DNA from: Amphirosellinia nigrospora
Lineage: Eukaryota > Ascomycota > Sordariomycetes > Xylariales > Xylariaceae
Assembly: GCA_004123355.1 (NCBI GenBank)
Contig: SCHM01000004.1
Location: 5,235,017-5,299,016, forward strand
Direction: 5' to 3'
DNA length: 64,000 nucleotides
The position numbers were made by a program, and so were the translations under genes. Under the pieces are notes generated by a model that searched no databases, had not been told where the DNA came from, and saw only the letters and a list, made by a program, of their open reading frames with translations. This document shows positions 1 to 11,805 of the stretch, piece by piece. Within the stretch, counting starts at the first letter, position 1; the number at the start of each line of letters is the position of its first letter.

Positions 1-991
1 GATTCTGACTCGGTGCGGCTGTCATGAATTGCCATCCATCTTCCCGCTCACTGGCGCTGACATCAACGCCTCAGGATATCGATATTATTACCGAGCGCAA
101 GGACGGCACCAAAGCCGGTCCGCCAACGTGAGAACCCCTACCCTTACCCCTACAGCAGATGTGAGTCGCTCACATGAATCCATCTATCCAGTCAATCGCG
201 CTATAGCGACATCAGGAACATTCCCCAGCGTTCCACGTCGACAGACACCTCGACAAAGCCACCCGTCAAGAAAGATGAATCTGCCAAGGGCGCCTCGGCA
301 GCCGAGCTCCCGCCCGTCTCAACCTCCACCATTGACGTCAACGCAATCCCTGTCTACAAGCCCACAGGGAAGCCTATCACGCAGGTGAACATCGATCAAG
401 GTTCGCTTCCCATCGCCACTCTAGCTACCCGAGTTCGTACACGGCTGATCGCTGACCGCTGCCACCAGATCTTCCCGAGAACGACAAACCCTGGAGAAAC
501 CCAGGTACCGACCTTAGCGACTACTTCAACTATGGGTTCGATGAGTTCACGTGGGCCCTATATGCTGCCAAACAGGAAAACGTCCGAGGAGAATACAGCC
601 AGGATGCCATTGCTCAGAATAATAAGAAGATGATGGAAGAAATGCAGATGATGATGATGGGAGGTATGCCTGCTATGGGAGCCGCCGGCGCTGCTGGCTC
701 TATGGCCGCTATGCCCGGCATGGATGGGATGCCCCGGAATTCCAAGCCATGATGCAGCAGATGATGGCCTCGGGCATGGATCCCAGTCAGATGGACCCTT
801 CTGCCATGACGGCCATGTTCTCCGGCGTGCAGAACACCGGGGGCGGGGCCGCTGGGCAAGGCTCCCAGAACCAGAACTTCGGTGGTGGTGGAACCGGTAA
901 CCAAGGCCAGAATTTTGGTTATGACCAAGGTATGGGGCGTGGTGGTGGCGGTTTCGGTGGACGTGGACGTGGTGGCAGAAGGAACTGGTGA
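1..991 (+). CDS. FIP1: FIP1-like pre-mRNA polyadenylation factor, 3' part, one frameshift
   Basis: This is the C-terminal part of Fip1, a nuclear subunit of the cleavage and polyadenylation factor that links poly(A) polymerase to the complex. Exons read 1-12, 75-127, 192-400 and 469-991, separated by GT-AG introns (13-74, 128-191, 401-468). The Fip1 signature is clear: [10 protein letters not shown] upstream, then [20 protein letters not shown] followed by [12 protein letters not shown] and [10 protein letters not shown] Met/Gln/Gly-rich tail ends in a Gly-Arg-rich segment ([18 protein letters not shown]) and a TGA at 989-991. The 5' end lies outside the window. The frame is broken at a run of four C at 732-735: as written, translation stops at 750-752, while one extra C would join the two frames. 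I think a base is missing in the sequence, but real disruption cannot be excluded. The family assignment is secure. Confidence 0.9.
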
Positions 992-2096
992 GGACTCTTC
1001 GAGTTCATATCCTGCACAACAGAACAGACCGTTCCCCAACACACAAGCAACCTTGATCTAGGTCACCTTGGAAGATCAACTTAAAGGCCATATCGATTCA
1101 CTCGCAATCATATTCAGCCGACTGGAACCCCCAGCTGCACAAGGACGCAGCTGGTTTTCCGCGATAACCTATAAACCGTTGAGTCCCAAAAGGGTTGCCT
1201 ATGTCCATACATGCCGTTGACGACATACTGCTTTTCCGAAGCGTAGAGGATGAAAGTTGGCAATAGAAGGTGATTTGGCCTCCTGGCATGTCAGGACATT
1301 GGCACAACCAAAGCAGTAGGACAGACACGCCAGCAAGGTCGGCAGTCCTTGTGGAATTTCACAGATGATCCACGTCTTCTGCCTCCATGTCTGGTCTACA
1401 TTATCATGAGATTATCATGAGAACCTGATGAGTGTTCGATGCTCATAACGCTTGGACCTAGAATGGCCGGTCAGCGAAGTGGACGCTCGACAGGATGTTT
1501 CGCCTTTCTCCCTCAGTACGCCTGCAAAAGGGCTCACATGGAAGCTTGATAGTTTGATAGACGTATAGATCAGAGCAGCCCAGTAGTGGAGACATACTAA
1601 TGTTGCCTACAAACGTTGAAGTGTTCGTATTGAAGCCTCCAAGGCTAGAAGTTCTAGCATCCTGAATTGGAATTCGAGTCTCCTACACTAGGTCTGCCCC
1701 ACAGGGGATTACTATCTAAACTTGATCCGTATTGCCATCGAATAAAATAGGTAAAAGAAGTGCAAAAACGAATAATTTGAACAATTACTGTTAATATAAT
1801 GCTTCTTGATAAACTTAAGTGGTGGTCTCCTTGAAACACTGAATTGGCATTGTTAATAGAAAGTAAGAGATATAATACATAATGTGGCAATAAACGAGCT
1901 CTTTACGGTTGACTACTAGGACTGCTTGCTAACAGTCATTAAGAACCGTCACTTATTCCGATAGTTTCCTACTCCAGATATAGCCTATCGCGCCACTGTG
2001 GGTTCACGACAACGACCGACCGAGACGTCCACACGAGAACATGTAGCCGCGCGAGCTCCAAAAAAAGTCTAAGTCAGCATCTGCATCACTAAGACG
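992..2096. other. Intergenic stretch, no gene seen
   Basis: This contains the FIP1 3' flank followed by DNA with stops in all frames. From about 1.65 to 1.9 kb the sequence is moderately AT-rich. I see no RNA gene or recognisable domain. Confidence 0.5.
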
Positions 2097-2260
2097 GTGA
2101 TCGAGGCCGTCAAGAAGGCTTCGCAGGCCATCCCAGGCGACCGCCAGCGCGCCGTCGGGAAGAACGACGAGAATATAAGTACGGCGACGTGATCCTGAGA
2201 GAGTTCCCCGCCATCTCCCCAGACAACTTGGTCGCTGTCATGCAGCTGATAAGACTGTGA
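2097..2260 (+). pseudogene. Short coding-like relic, unrecognised
   Basis: Two short GC-rich frames abut here. The first starts VIEAVKKASQAIPGDRQRAV and runs to a TGA at 2190-2192. The second (frame shifted by -1, from about 2172) reads KYGDVILREFPAISPDN and ends at a TGA at 2258-2260. The composition and amino-acid content look protein-coding, and a single missing base would join them, but no start codon, intron or known domain is visible. It is most likely a fragment of a decayed gene. It could also be chance. Confidence 0.3.
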
Positions 2261-3218
2261 GGTGGTCGCATAAGACGGTGGAGAGCACTGTAAAGAGCCA
2301 ATTGAATGGCAGCCAACTGCATGGTAGTCAACTGGATGGATGGATGGGTGGTATATTTAACGCCTTGGGAGAGTCACTACTTCTCGACACTCTAGGTGCA
2401 ACGGCGTGAGAGGTCTCCTACTACGTATTCCGCACAGAGTCTCGGAGTTCCCAAGTCAAACCCGAAGGCGCGCGTGCTATCATGCCGTGTCTGTTAGCCC
2501 GCCATGCGGGTTCGTGTTCGGCTGGTTGGTGTAGGGGTCTTCGGAGGTCGTCCCCTTACGAGGGAGGGCCGCTGGGGTAGTCGTTGACGGCTCGTGCGAG
2601 CGACGAGCTGTGACCGTTCGACGTCGTATTCGCCGCGTTCATTTGGTCACGTACGGCCTTCTTGAGTGTGTGGGCGCTCCCTTAACCAGAACACGACTCC
2701 TCGCCGTCGCTGTAGTCGTTGAATCTCATGGCGAGATGGCGAGATTTACGTCATTCTTTGCGGTAGAACTCCTCGAGTGTAATATCTGACTTCCCGTGCT
2801 GTGCTGCGGGTCTGTGTACTACGACGCTTGTTTGGGAGGCTTGGAAAGGCCGACTTGGGTTCCTTCAAGTTAACCGCAAAGTTTTGGGACTAAACTCCGA
2901 CTTCTGGTTCGGGTTACCGAAATTCTCTGCTTTGTATTAGCTTCACTCGCTAAGGAGGATATCCTGCCGATTGGCGAGGAACGGGCTATAACTGTCTTAC
3001 CATGGAGCGAGCTCTCGTCTAATTTCTTGCAACAACTTTTCACGTAGAATTTCCGGCCCAATATGGATGTGTTCCTCTGGTGATGTCTCGTCAAACCAAG
3101 TAGGCCGGGCTAAAAAGAAAATAAAAATGGCCGCAATGGTGTAAAATGACATGATATACACGAGCCAAATTAAACATCGGAGGAAGCAAGGCACGATATA
3201 AAGCGTGGACAAAAATAA
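2261..3218. other. Gene-poor stretch with degraded coding-like frames
   Basis: The 2.45-3.2 kb part has several short open frames on both strands (for example minus-strand frames across 2870-3233 that overlap each other) with codon content that could derive from an old mobile element. No domain or terminal repeat can be identified, so none is called. Confidence 0.3.
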
Positions 3219-3416
3219 AAAACGATTGGGCAAACCAAAAGTTTAGAAACCAAGATCACACCCGCGCAGCTGTACGCTTGGAACCCGGTGCTAAAGAAGG
3301 ACAACGCCAACTGCGGAACCAAGTTATTCGCCGAGGACTACTACTACGTCGGCGTCTCGGCCAGCTCAACCATCACCACCACTTCTAGAACCGCGTCCGC
3401 AATATCCTCGGGGTGA
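3219..3416 (+). pseudogene. Orphan LysM-domain fragment
   Basis: An open frame of 65 codons contains the second half of a fungal LysM carbohydrate-binding module. From about 3255 it reads ITPAQLYAWNPVLKKDNANC, then GTKLFAEDYYYVGVS, then a Ser/Thr-rich linker, ending at TGA 3414-3416. The LxxWNP core, the conserved Cys and the YYYVGV strand are typical. LysM modules bind chitin or related N-acetylglucosamine polymers and are found in secreted fungal proteins, including effectors. No start codon, signal peptide, first half of the module or second LysM copy is nearby. The AT-rich DNA immediately upstream differs from the GC-rich fragment. I read it as a piece of a lost secreted LysM gene rather than a working one. 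Confidence 0.7.
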
Positions 3417-6400
3417 GCGCCCGGCCCCGCATAGACGGGCATTGTCTCCAACTGCCAGGAAACCGGGATCTAGGCACACGGATCTGACCGGAACAAAGAG
3501 ACTCTCTGTATATAGTCAAGTAGTCACATAGAGCCCACGGAGATGACTTCACTGGTCCTCTGTGCAACAACAGATGTTTACACTCTACCCCCTTGCGAGG
3601 TTCGTGACACCGTATTATTTTCTTTACGAGAAGGCCATTCCCAATGATGTTACACGATCTAGATCGCAGACTAAGAGTGGGGTTACGTACAGTAGATTGT
3701 ACGAGGCCTGGAGTCCTCACCCATGTCACATGGATCTATTCTATCAACAAAATATGGTGCTGACGGAGGCGTACAGAGTTATACGAATCTCGCGAGTCTT
3801 CCGCCTTCACTAAAGACCGAGGATCAATTACTTAGACAGGCGGACTTCGAATACATGATTCCATGGAGGTTCGTCAGGCTATAGGAGTAGATACGTGGTT
3901 ATTGAAGCGTATAAAGTTTAGAAATATCCCGCCTGGAGATGTAGGGAGAGAAGCCTTCATGGCACTCATGGCTCTATAGTCAACTAAGGGCTAAACTGAT
4001 TCTATCCCAAGCCCTCTGCTCGGACCGTTGTCATAGGCAGCCAAGCCATATTTAGGGACTCAATGAGAGTATACGAACGACTGAACGGTATATGTAATAT
4101 ATGCTATCCTCAGCCTGCGGAAATTAGACGCAATCATGCAGTGCTATATACTGAGATTAGGCTTGGGCCGTGATTGCCTACGATTCTCTAGAATACTTTA
4201 TGTGGCAAGCTGATATTAATCGGCTTATGACCATGCTTTAGGGGAAAGCCGTATCTTTCTTAACACGGTACAACGGTACAACGTCATTGCTCAGGCCTAA
4301 CGAATTCGTATATTCGCCTATTCAGCACAGCTAATTTAATACGTGTTATGAATGCCTCTGTATGAAGCTTGATAGCTAATAAGACGATGTTCGCGAAAGA
4401 CGGAGGATACTGATTACACTAACACTGTCCGTAGCCAACCCTTGAGCCTGCGAGGGAGAGTGACCTTCCGTTAATTTCCTATTTGCCCCAGCTTAGCCCG
4501 GATTTGAGGGCCACTAACCCTCATTTTTGACCAGTTCCTAGGGCATCTTTGCAAATCATGATAGTCCTGATGTCTTCACCCGCTGCTCTCCCGCTATAGA
4601 GATCTGACGATGGCGTGAAGACAATATTCAAATGGACGAGATGGTGATCATTAATAAACACGCGCAACATCACCAAGTAGTCGAAAATTCAGGTATTTGA
4701 ACCTATGATTAGGATTAGTATTCCATCAGAGTTTTGAATCACAGAGCTTGGCTAACACCTTCTTTGAAAAGAAAACACCAAGAGACTAGTTTCCACACAA
4801 TGCCTTATTCTACTGTCAATGGAAACTAGTGTTATTGTTATATTCTAAAGCTAAGTGTTTGGCTGGCTTTCCCCGGCTTTCCCCTTGCCAGCCAATATTG
4901 AGCAGAGGGGTTTAGTTTAGAGCCTTCATATTTGAAACTTACACCCGCAAGGCACTGCCATCTCCTATATGAGATAATCTTCGAAGTATCAAAGTTGGGC
5001 TCTGCTGCAACATGAAATCTCATCGGCTTTGTTCTTGATGCTTAGTGTGATTTCTGATGGCCAACTTGTTTGCCCATTATGTGACTTGGTGCGCAAAAGC
5101 AAATCGAATGGGGAAGGCCCGAAACTAAGCATATTAATGCAACAGTTCCAGGCCGGTTTTCTACATCATTGTTGACTGAATTTTCCTACTTGGGTGAGCA
5201 TTTCTCTGTCGGTGCCATGGGTGCGCATACTTGCAAGACACTCGGTCTTCTACTGCATATCTATTACTGTATACTGTATACTGTATATATTTTTACAGAC
5301 GCGCCGAGTGATGTTAGTACCTTATGTATGAAAGACATGTTAATTGTACTTAACGTGCAACCATGTAAGTTAAGTTGTCTAATTATCATATTGCCCATTA
5401 GGTACTATGGTTTCCCTTTATGTTACCTAAAGCAAAGGAAGAAGGAAAGAGCTAGTGGGGCATGCACTGCTAGTTATATGGTTCGAGCTTGGTAGCAAAC
5501 TTGGGTAGCAAACTTAGACGTCTGTGCGCTGAAGGACAAGGGCGCAATTTCTATCAGCGCCCGTGAGTACCATCCACCCCCTACAGGTTCAGCATAATTA
5601 TGTGCTAAGACACATGTAGCACAAACTACATGAGCGCTAAGAAAAGCCCCGAGTAGGTAGGTAGGTACGTAAGTACTTGTATGTGTGACGATGGGAACAG
5701 GGGGAAGACCGACAGTCAATCGTTTAGTGGATACTATTACACCACAACTTTAGTTGCTTATATCTTAAACATAACAACATACCAACAATATATTAAGAAG
5801 GAAGTCTTCTTCTTGAGGGTGAACTAATAAATTAATATGACTTTTTTACTTGAATCATTTGTTTATTCTAAGCTATTAAGCTTTCTTAAAGTTTGTTCTA
5901 TTTTTTTGTAGCTACTTGGATAGTTGAGTATTCTGTAAAGCTACTTTAAAATGCATGTGCATTATAAATATGGTGGAACTTAAGGAAATGGATGTCTATC
6001 AAGACTTTGGCTACGTCAAGTTTATCCAGATTAAAGTTCAGCTTCAAGGGCATCCCTGGTGGCTGCTCGATTTAGTAGCTGGATTATGCTCAACACGAGA
6101 TACATCAGCCGAGCGAAGTCAAGATCTGAGGAGAAATATTTCGTATCGGGAAATATACACTACACATAGTTGCTACCCAAGCAGGAGGCAAAAAGTTGTA
6201 CTTGGAAACTCCTAAGTCTATCGAACACTACTTAGCGTACCAAAACTCGCCCACATGAGGACTAGAGCACCAGAGACATAGGATAGTTATGCATAGACAC
6301 TCTGGAAAACATCTACTGCGCCTAATTGAGGTGAAAAGGCAACGAAAACGGGGGCTATGACTCTAATAAAATGGAGTAAACAATCTGCTTCGTCAAGAAT

Positions 6401-7226
6401 GGCTCGGCCATAAATCACAATGCAGTGTTCTTAAACGTATCCGCAATGTAAATACGTAGGTTAGCAAAGTTCCTCACGTAAATACCAAGCTGCACCGTGT
6501 CCTGTGGCCCGTAACCCGTAGCCACAACCACACCATAATACAAGTTGAATCTTACCGTACTCAGCCTTCTATCTCGAGGCAAACATTCTCGAACAAAGAA
6601 AGGTGGGTCATTGCATCGCCGAAGTATCAATAATAGGCACTTCGAGGGAGTGAATGTGACTTTCTCCATTACGTGTGGGCTCGCCGGTGCCATTGATAAA
6701 ACGAGGTTATATGTAGGTTCAATGGACCCATAGTGCGGATCGGGAACAAAGTCTCGTGGCCTGTGTGTCGTGCAACTGCCCAACCCTAGAATCGTTGCCC
6801 TCGACGATGTTTTTGCAGCCACGCTTTCGGGCCACTAACCACCCGCATCTTCTGGCCACTGAACATATAAAATTGTTACTTAAGTACCTCAGCACCAATT
6901 CTCAACAATTCTCTCTCCATCTTCTTTACATCCCACTCTCATGTCAGAACCTCATGATTCTATCAACACACCATCTGCTCAACCTCAACCTTGCGTAAGT
7001 ATACGTTACCCACCATCCTCCCTGGTCAACTTAATTAGTTCATAGGAATCCGATTGCACTGCTTCCTCTCCTCTATTCTTCTACTATCACATTACCAACA
7101 TTCCTAAGTGTAACTCCAGTCTAGTGTTACTTACGGATCATCAGCCTTGCAGATAACAACACGTTCGCTGTAGATTAGCCACAGTACAACGATCTTCGAG
7201 GTATGTATACCCTTTACCATATCTCA
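3417..7226. other. Long gene-poor stretch
   Basis: Only short unsupported frames occur here on either strand. Simple repeats are visible: a TACTG-TATA type run near 5264-5292 and a GTAG tetranucleotide run near 5655-5670. The part from 5.73 to 5.95 kb is AT-rich. I find no convincing gene, tRNA or mobile element. Confidence 0.5.
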
Positions 7227-7230
7227 CGTT

Positions 7231-7432
7231 AGCATCCTCCATCTTCCCTTCATCACTCATTGGTATCCTCCATCTCCCATTCATCACTCGTCGGCATCCT
7301 CCATCTTCCCTTCATCACTTGTTGGCATCCTCCATCTTCCCTTCATCACTTGTTGGCATCCTCCATCTTGCCTGCATCTCTCGTTGGCATCCTCGATCCC
7401 GCATTGACGTCCTTCATTCTCGCGTTAGCATC
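7231..7432 (+). repeat. 31-bp tandem array, about six units
   Basis: Units built on catcctccatcttcccttca begin at 7231, 7262, 7293, 7324, 7355 and 7386, exactly 31 bp apart. They are followed by a degenerate longer unit to about 7432. The two units at 7293 and 7324 are nearly identical and the outer ones diverge. The strand is strongly pyrimidine-rich. A 31-bp period is not a multiple of three, which argues against a coding repeat. Confidence 0.85.
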
Positions 7433-8371
7433 GACGTCTATTATATTCGCAACCGTCTAGGTCTCTAGCCCTAATCTGTCACACGTGGTAAGTGAAGAAA
7501 AATTCTCGTCGCCGACGTCTTTACACTCCGCCATCCCTCCCCCAATTAGCACTGTAAGCCCGCAGTTCAGAGGCCACTACTTGAATACCTACACTCTCAA
7601 GTTCGTTGCCCAGTAACTCCAGAGCCTCTCCGCCATCCTCCCCAATGCAACCTATCATTTAATCTTTCACCCGCACCCAGCACTTCTCCTCCATCTTCCT
7701 CTCATCACATTTTCCGCGATAGCCTTTCTTTCAAGCCAAGAGTGTTTCCTACACTTCTAGTACACCTCTCTCGCGCCTACGTTGCTAAAATTTGCTCGAA
7801 AGGCAGCAATAACACAACTAAGACGACCCTAAACCCTCAGGCCAGGTTCGATACCCTGCCCCCCACCAGCACACCAGGTAAGATCTACAGTTCTCATCAT
7901 ATGTAAAGAGGTCTTGCCTGGGCGAGGGCCTACTCATTTCCTTACGATCCTGATTTGAATCCCACAAAACCTCCCGCTATCACACGTCTTCTCTTCTCTT
8001 CACCATGCTCGGCCAGTCTATGCTGCATGGAAAAGCTACCATGGCAGCCTACTTCTCATTCCTCTTCCCGCACGCGTACCCAGTCCAACCCACAGACATC
8101 GCATTCACCGCAGCCTCTCCACGGAAGAGTTCCCACGCATATGCCCGGTAGCTGTTTAGAACCAGAGGCTTGATTTGGAATCAGACCGCTACTCAAAACT
8201 CTCTTCTCAACTCCTGTCCTTAATCGCTCCATCTCCTTCAACCCAGTTTTTATTTCTCCCGGATGATAAGAAGCGGGATATTTGAATCACCAGGAAACCC
8301 TACAGATAACTCACAGAGTTCTTACCATTATACAAAACCGGACTAACGGTTTGTGAAAATCAGAAAAAAAC
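7433..8371. other. Pyrimidine-rich leader and promoter region of the 8.37-kb gene
   Basis: The plus strand stays C/T-rich through about 8.25 kb, as is common in fungal promoters and 5' leaders. A purine run precedes the ATG at 8372. No independent gene is supported. Confidence 0.35.
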
Positions 8372-10200
8372 ATGTCAGGGTATCAGTATCCTGTCGGCCA
8401 GATGTCTCTCCAGAGAGACGACCGTTTCATAAAAGTGACGAAGTAAACTCGTTCAAACAAGCAGCATCTAAACGGCAAAAGATGATCCAAGAGTCAGACA
8501 GCCGACAAACTAGTGATAAATTTGAAGACTTGCCCAGACAGACGCAGACCGCGTGGAACTCATAAAGCGTCTCTGGCAGGCGTCTTCAATTTAGAAGGAG
8601 TTCAAGAACCCGAAACTTCTCTTCAATATCGGTACATGGCCGATAAAGACAAGGATCTCAAGGATCTGAAGGAACACCACTTCTCAGATAGGGTGGTTGA
8701 AGTTATTCTATGGGGACTGTTGGTGAGTTGAAGAAAGGTGAAGTATAACCCGGTTAATTAATACTAATGAGTCGATAGTCCAATATAGAAGAGGCCCAGA
8801 GAGGCATCTGTGCCGTTCCGTTCTGGTACTCCACGTTAGGACCGCAATATCAGGAATTTGGTTCTTTTACAGAACGATTCGAATTTGTAGAGACGGCTCT
8901 TATGGTGAGTTACAAGTTCACAAGCACACTATGATGTGGCTAATGGGGCGTGATAGGAGTCGAAGGCTTGCTGTTGCTCGCTCTTCTCCATCTCGGAATT
9001 CGCGGCCAGGCTTGCCTGGAACCCGCAGAAGGAAAGCAAGGTGAGTCTCTAAACTAGGGTGCTCATGGTCATAGCCAGTTGCTAACTAGTCAACAGAGAA
9101 AGACATCCAATCGAGCTCAAAACCTCGTCAAGGGCAGCTACAATCGCATGGGCATGCAAGTAGCTAAAGAAAAAGACTACAAATGGAACGAGAAAGGGGA
9201 ACTTCAAGACAAGGCAAGTTTTCTAGTCAAGCTCTTCTTTTGCGTGACATCCGTTTTAACGCGTTGATGATACATTTGCTAATGTTGAAGCGGCCACAGG
9301 ACGGAAACCAGGTTCCCATCAAGAAGAAGAACAAGGCGAATGGTGGCGTCCGTAAGCCTTCCCCGCCAACAATAGCAAATCGGCATTGGCCAAAACGTTT
9401 GCTCGGCCGGGAACTGTCGAGAGGCTTGAACGGGAGATAGGCCAACATAATGAGAACCAGAGCGCATTTTTGAACATCGCGCCCGCTCCCACCCACAATC
9501 TCCACCCACAAGGGATGTATCCAACCGCAGCTTTTCAAGCAATTCCACCCAATATAACGTCAGTTCCAACCCAGCCTGGACACTACCAGAGCTCAATGCC
9601 AGGCGCGGATATCTTTAACTTCGCCCATCTTTCGCCGGCAAACCGAAACCTCTTGTTGGACAATGATCTTTCTAAACTATCGGATCCGAATAATGCGGCA
9701 ACTGGGCAGCCGCCTCACACTGGAGTATTTATGAATGCTTCAGCGCAGCTGGAGGCATACTCCAGCAACGGTCATGATTCCACATATGGATCCACCCATG
9801 CTGTATATACCCAGATCAAGCAACGCCCGCTACGCTCGACAAGTTGGTTCCACAGCCCGACAACATTCCATTTGATCCACGGCTCAATAACATTTCGTTT
9901 GACCCACAGCTCGATAACAATATGGTGGAACCAGAGCTCAATAACAATATGGTGGATCCAACGATCACTGACGAGGAGTTCGATAAACTATTCGGCCAGT
10001 TCATCAAAGACGGAGATCATATCAACCGTAACTCCAACGCCACCCAAGGCACCGGTGAGCAATTCAACAGCCTGCGCCACGACGATGAGGCGCCCTCTGC
10101 TGCAGCTCAGGTCGAGCAAGCACTCGGCTTCGACGAGTTTATCCAGTGGCCAAGTGACGGCAACAACACAACCTCCGAGTGGAACCCCGAGCACCACTAG
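8372..10200 (+). CDS. Unknown five-exon gene, about 530 codons after frame repair
   Basis: I do not recognise the protein. Exons are 8372-8722, 8779-8904, 8957-9040, 9097-9213 and 9291-10200, with stop TAG at 10198-10200. Three introns are GT-AG (one with the branch-like tactaatga). The fourth, 9214-9290, starts GCAAGT and ends AG. The start is the ATG of MSGYQYPVGQ. Exons 2-4 give a dense conserved-looking core (EEAQRGICAVPFWY, FGSFTERFEFVETALM, FSISEFAARLAWNPQ, SNRAQNLVKGSYNRMG). A basic patch PIKKKNK follows, then a long low-complexity tail with short NIPFDP/NISFDP and NNNMVEP/NNNMVDP repeats and an acidic end. A nuclear role is conceivable but unproven. The frame is broken by five net -1 shifts near 8425, 8533, 8585, 9361 and 9826. 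Adding one base at each makes all exon phases exact. Confidence 0.7.
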
Positions 10201-10701
10201 TGTTTCTGTGCCCCAAATTGAGTGCTCAGATAGGCACATGTTTTAAGGAGTTACCGCTTATACCCTTTGACGATGCAGTAGCTATTGCGCTGCACATGGA
10301 GTATCGGAAAAGGTCTCGGGAAATGGCGTTCTTGAGTTCTGGCGTTATGAATACACACCATGTGCAGCATTGCTGGACTGCATACGGTGTGTTAGGATGA
10401 CACGAGAGATGGCTGATGATAACGGAAAAAACCCCCAAAACCCCCCCCAAACAACAACATACACACGCTGACGCGACGCCGGGTGTCAACTTGAGATTCC
10501 AATGCGTCAGCACATATAACGTTGGCTCAGCTGTTTTGCCGCCCTGTTCTCGCCACAAATTATGGTGCGAATGATGCCTCTTCTCCTCGGTGGCGCAAAA
10601 CACTCGCGAGCTCATTTCTTATCTTTCCGCAGGAAGGGTCAACGTTTTTTCCATTCTGGCTGTCCGATAGTTCACTGCACATTTGCAAAACTGACGGTCC
10701 C
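10201..10701. other. 3' flank with A/C homopolymer tracts
   Basis: No gene is visible. Near 10,424-10,450 the sequence has consecutive runs of A, C, A and a long C run, a difficult region for sequencing. A pyrimidine-rich segment follows. Confidence 0.4.
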
Positions 10702-10932
10702 TTTTCGTTTTCACAGTCGTTTTCCTATTCACTTTCAGTCACGATGCCTTGCTTTGTGACGAGGCAGAGAGAGAGAGAGTAGCCATTCAGGGCTAGTCTG
10801 GAGTTACAGATGTCATTTTCGTTTTCATAGTCATTTTTCCTATTCGTTTTCAGTCACGATGCCTTGCTTTGTGATGAGGCAGAGAGAGAGAGAGCAGCCA
10901 TTCAGGGGCTAGTCTGCAGTCACAAGATGTCA
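10702..10932 (+). repeat. Tandem duplication of about 114 bp
   Basis: The segment 10702-10815 is repeated immediately as 10816-10932. Both copies contain ttttcgttttca, then cagtcacgatgccttgcttt, a GA dinucleotide run and gatgtcat at the end. They differ by a few substitutions and 1-nt length changes. No open frame spans both, and no target-site duplication or terminal inverted repeat suggests transposition. Confidence 0.85.
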
Positions 10933-11805
10933 TAGTATAGGTTCATCGTAAAAAGTTGATTTGTTTCCTCAGATGGAGTGCTTAGTCAGTGTTCGTGAAA
11001 TTAAACTGTGAGCTAATGATACTTAAGGTTCTTAGCAACGGCATGGCAGACCGGATGCGGATCACGGTATCATAATACTAAAATTTAGGAATGGCGTTTC
11101 AGCAACGAATACAATCGACATGTGGTCTTATTAAACTCGGAACTGTCTGGAGGAATGATAAATGGGATTGTCTACCAGCCTCACGTGTCCCTGCAACCCA
11201 TACATAACGTAGCACATCGACTTGCAAGTCGTAGCCAATCACAATCCGCGGCAATGCACGTTTTGGGTAATTGGCTCGTGCCACCCATGACAGTTTGCTC
11301 TCTCCCCCAGTCAACGGCCAATACCTTGTCATTCCTTCACCACGAGGTGGTGAGACAGATTCCAGAGCCTCAACTACGTTGGGGTATGTAGAATTCCTAT
11401 CTATGTTTTCGGTAGGGAGGTGTGGGCGAAGGGACGACACTTCTCCTCGGGCGTTACGTCCGAGTGACCGGTTATATACATACTTACGTTCCAAGTTGCC
11501 TCCATTCTGCTTGTACCCCACCAAGTATGTCATAGTATCCTACCTACCTGTACTCTGACCTGTAGGTACACGGGTTGTTAGCCGCTTACTGTAGGCGACC
11601 CACTGGTCCCTGCCGACTACTGACGTCGTACAGAATCTGGGTGTTCTACACTAGGTACCCCGGCCGACGGCATTCTGATAAGTTGGGGTCATTCGATACT
11701 TGTAAAATGCATCACAAGTAGAAATAGTTGGTGAATAAACGGGTTATGAACAGAGAATAAAGGCATATCGATTGCCACGGAATTGTTTATTGTAGATCTT
11801 GTGCC
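10933..11805. other. Intergenic, no supported gene
   Basis: A long minus-strand open frame (11099-11533) crosses this region, but its content and the equally open plus strand do not suggest a protein. Nothing else is recognised. Confidence 0.4.

Noticed and set aside
5169-6215. Two plus-strand frames of 86-108 codons
   Set aside because: Unusual amino-acid content and adjacent simple repeats; no coding support.
6415-6822. 135-codon minus-strand open frame
   Set aside because: No recognisable motif and overlapping open frames on the other strand; likely chance.
7829-7842. ccctaaaccct, telomere-like
   Set aside because: Single degenerate occurrence, not an array.
7846-7862. tRNA-like T-loop sequence ggttcgataccctgcc
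   Set aside because: The stem does not pair and no D-arm, anticodon arm or acceptor stem fits upstream.
8372-10200. Programmed -1 ribosomal frameshifting as an explanation for broken frames
   Set aside because: Five breaks in one gene without slippery heptamers, and the same in unrelated genes, point to missing bases.
11099-11533. 144-codon minus-strand open frame
   Set aside because: Both strands are open here, codon content is not protein-like, and it has no domain, intron or neighbour context.
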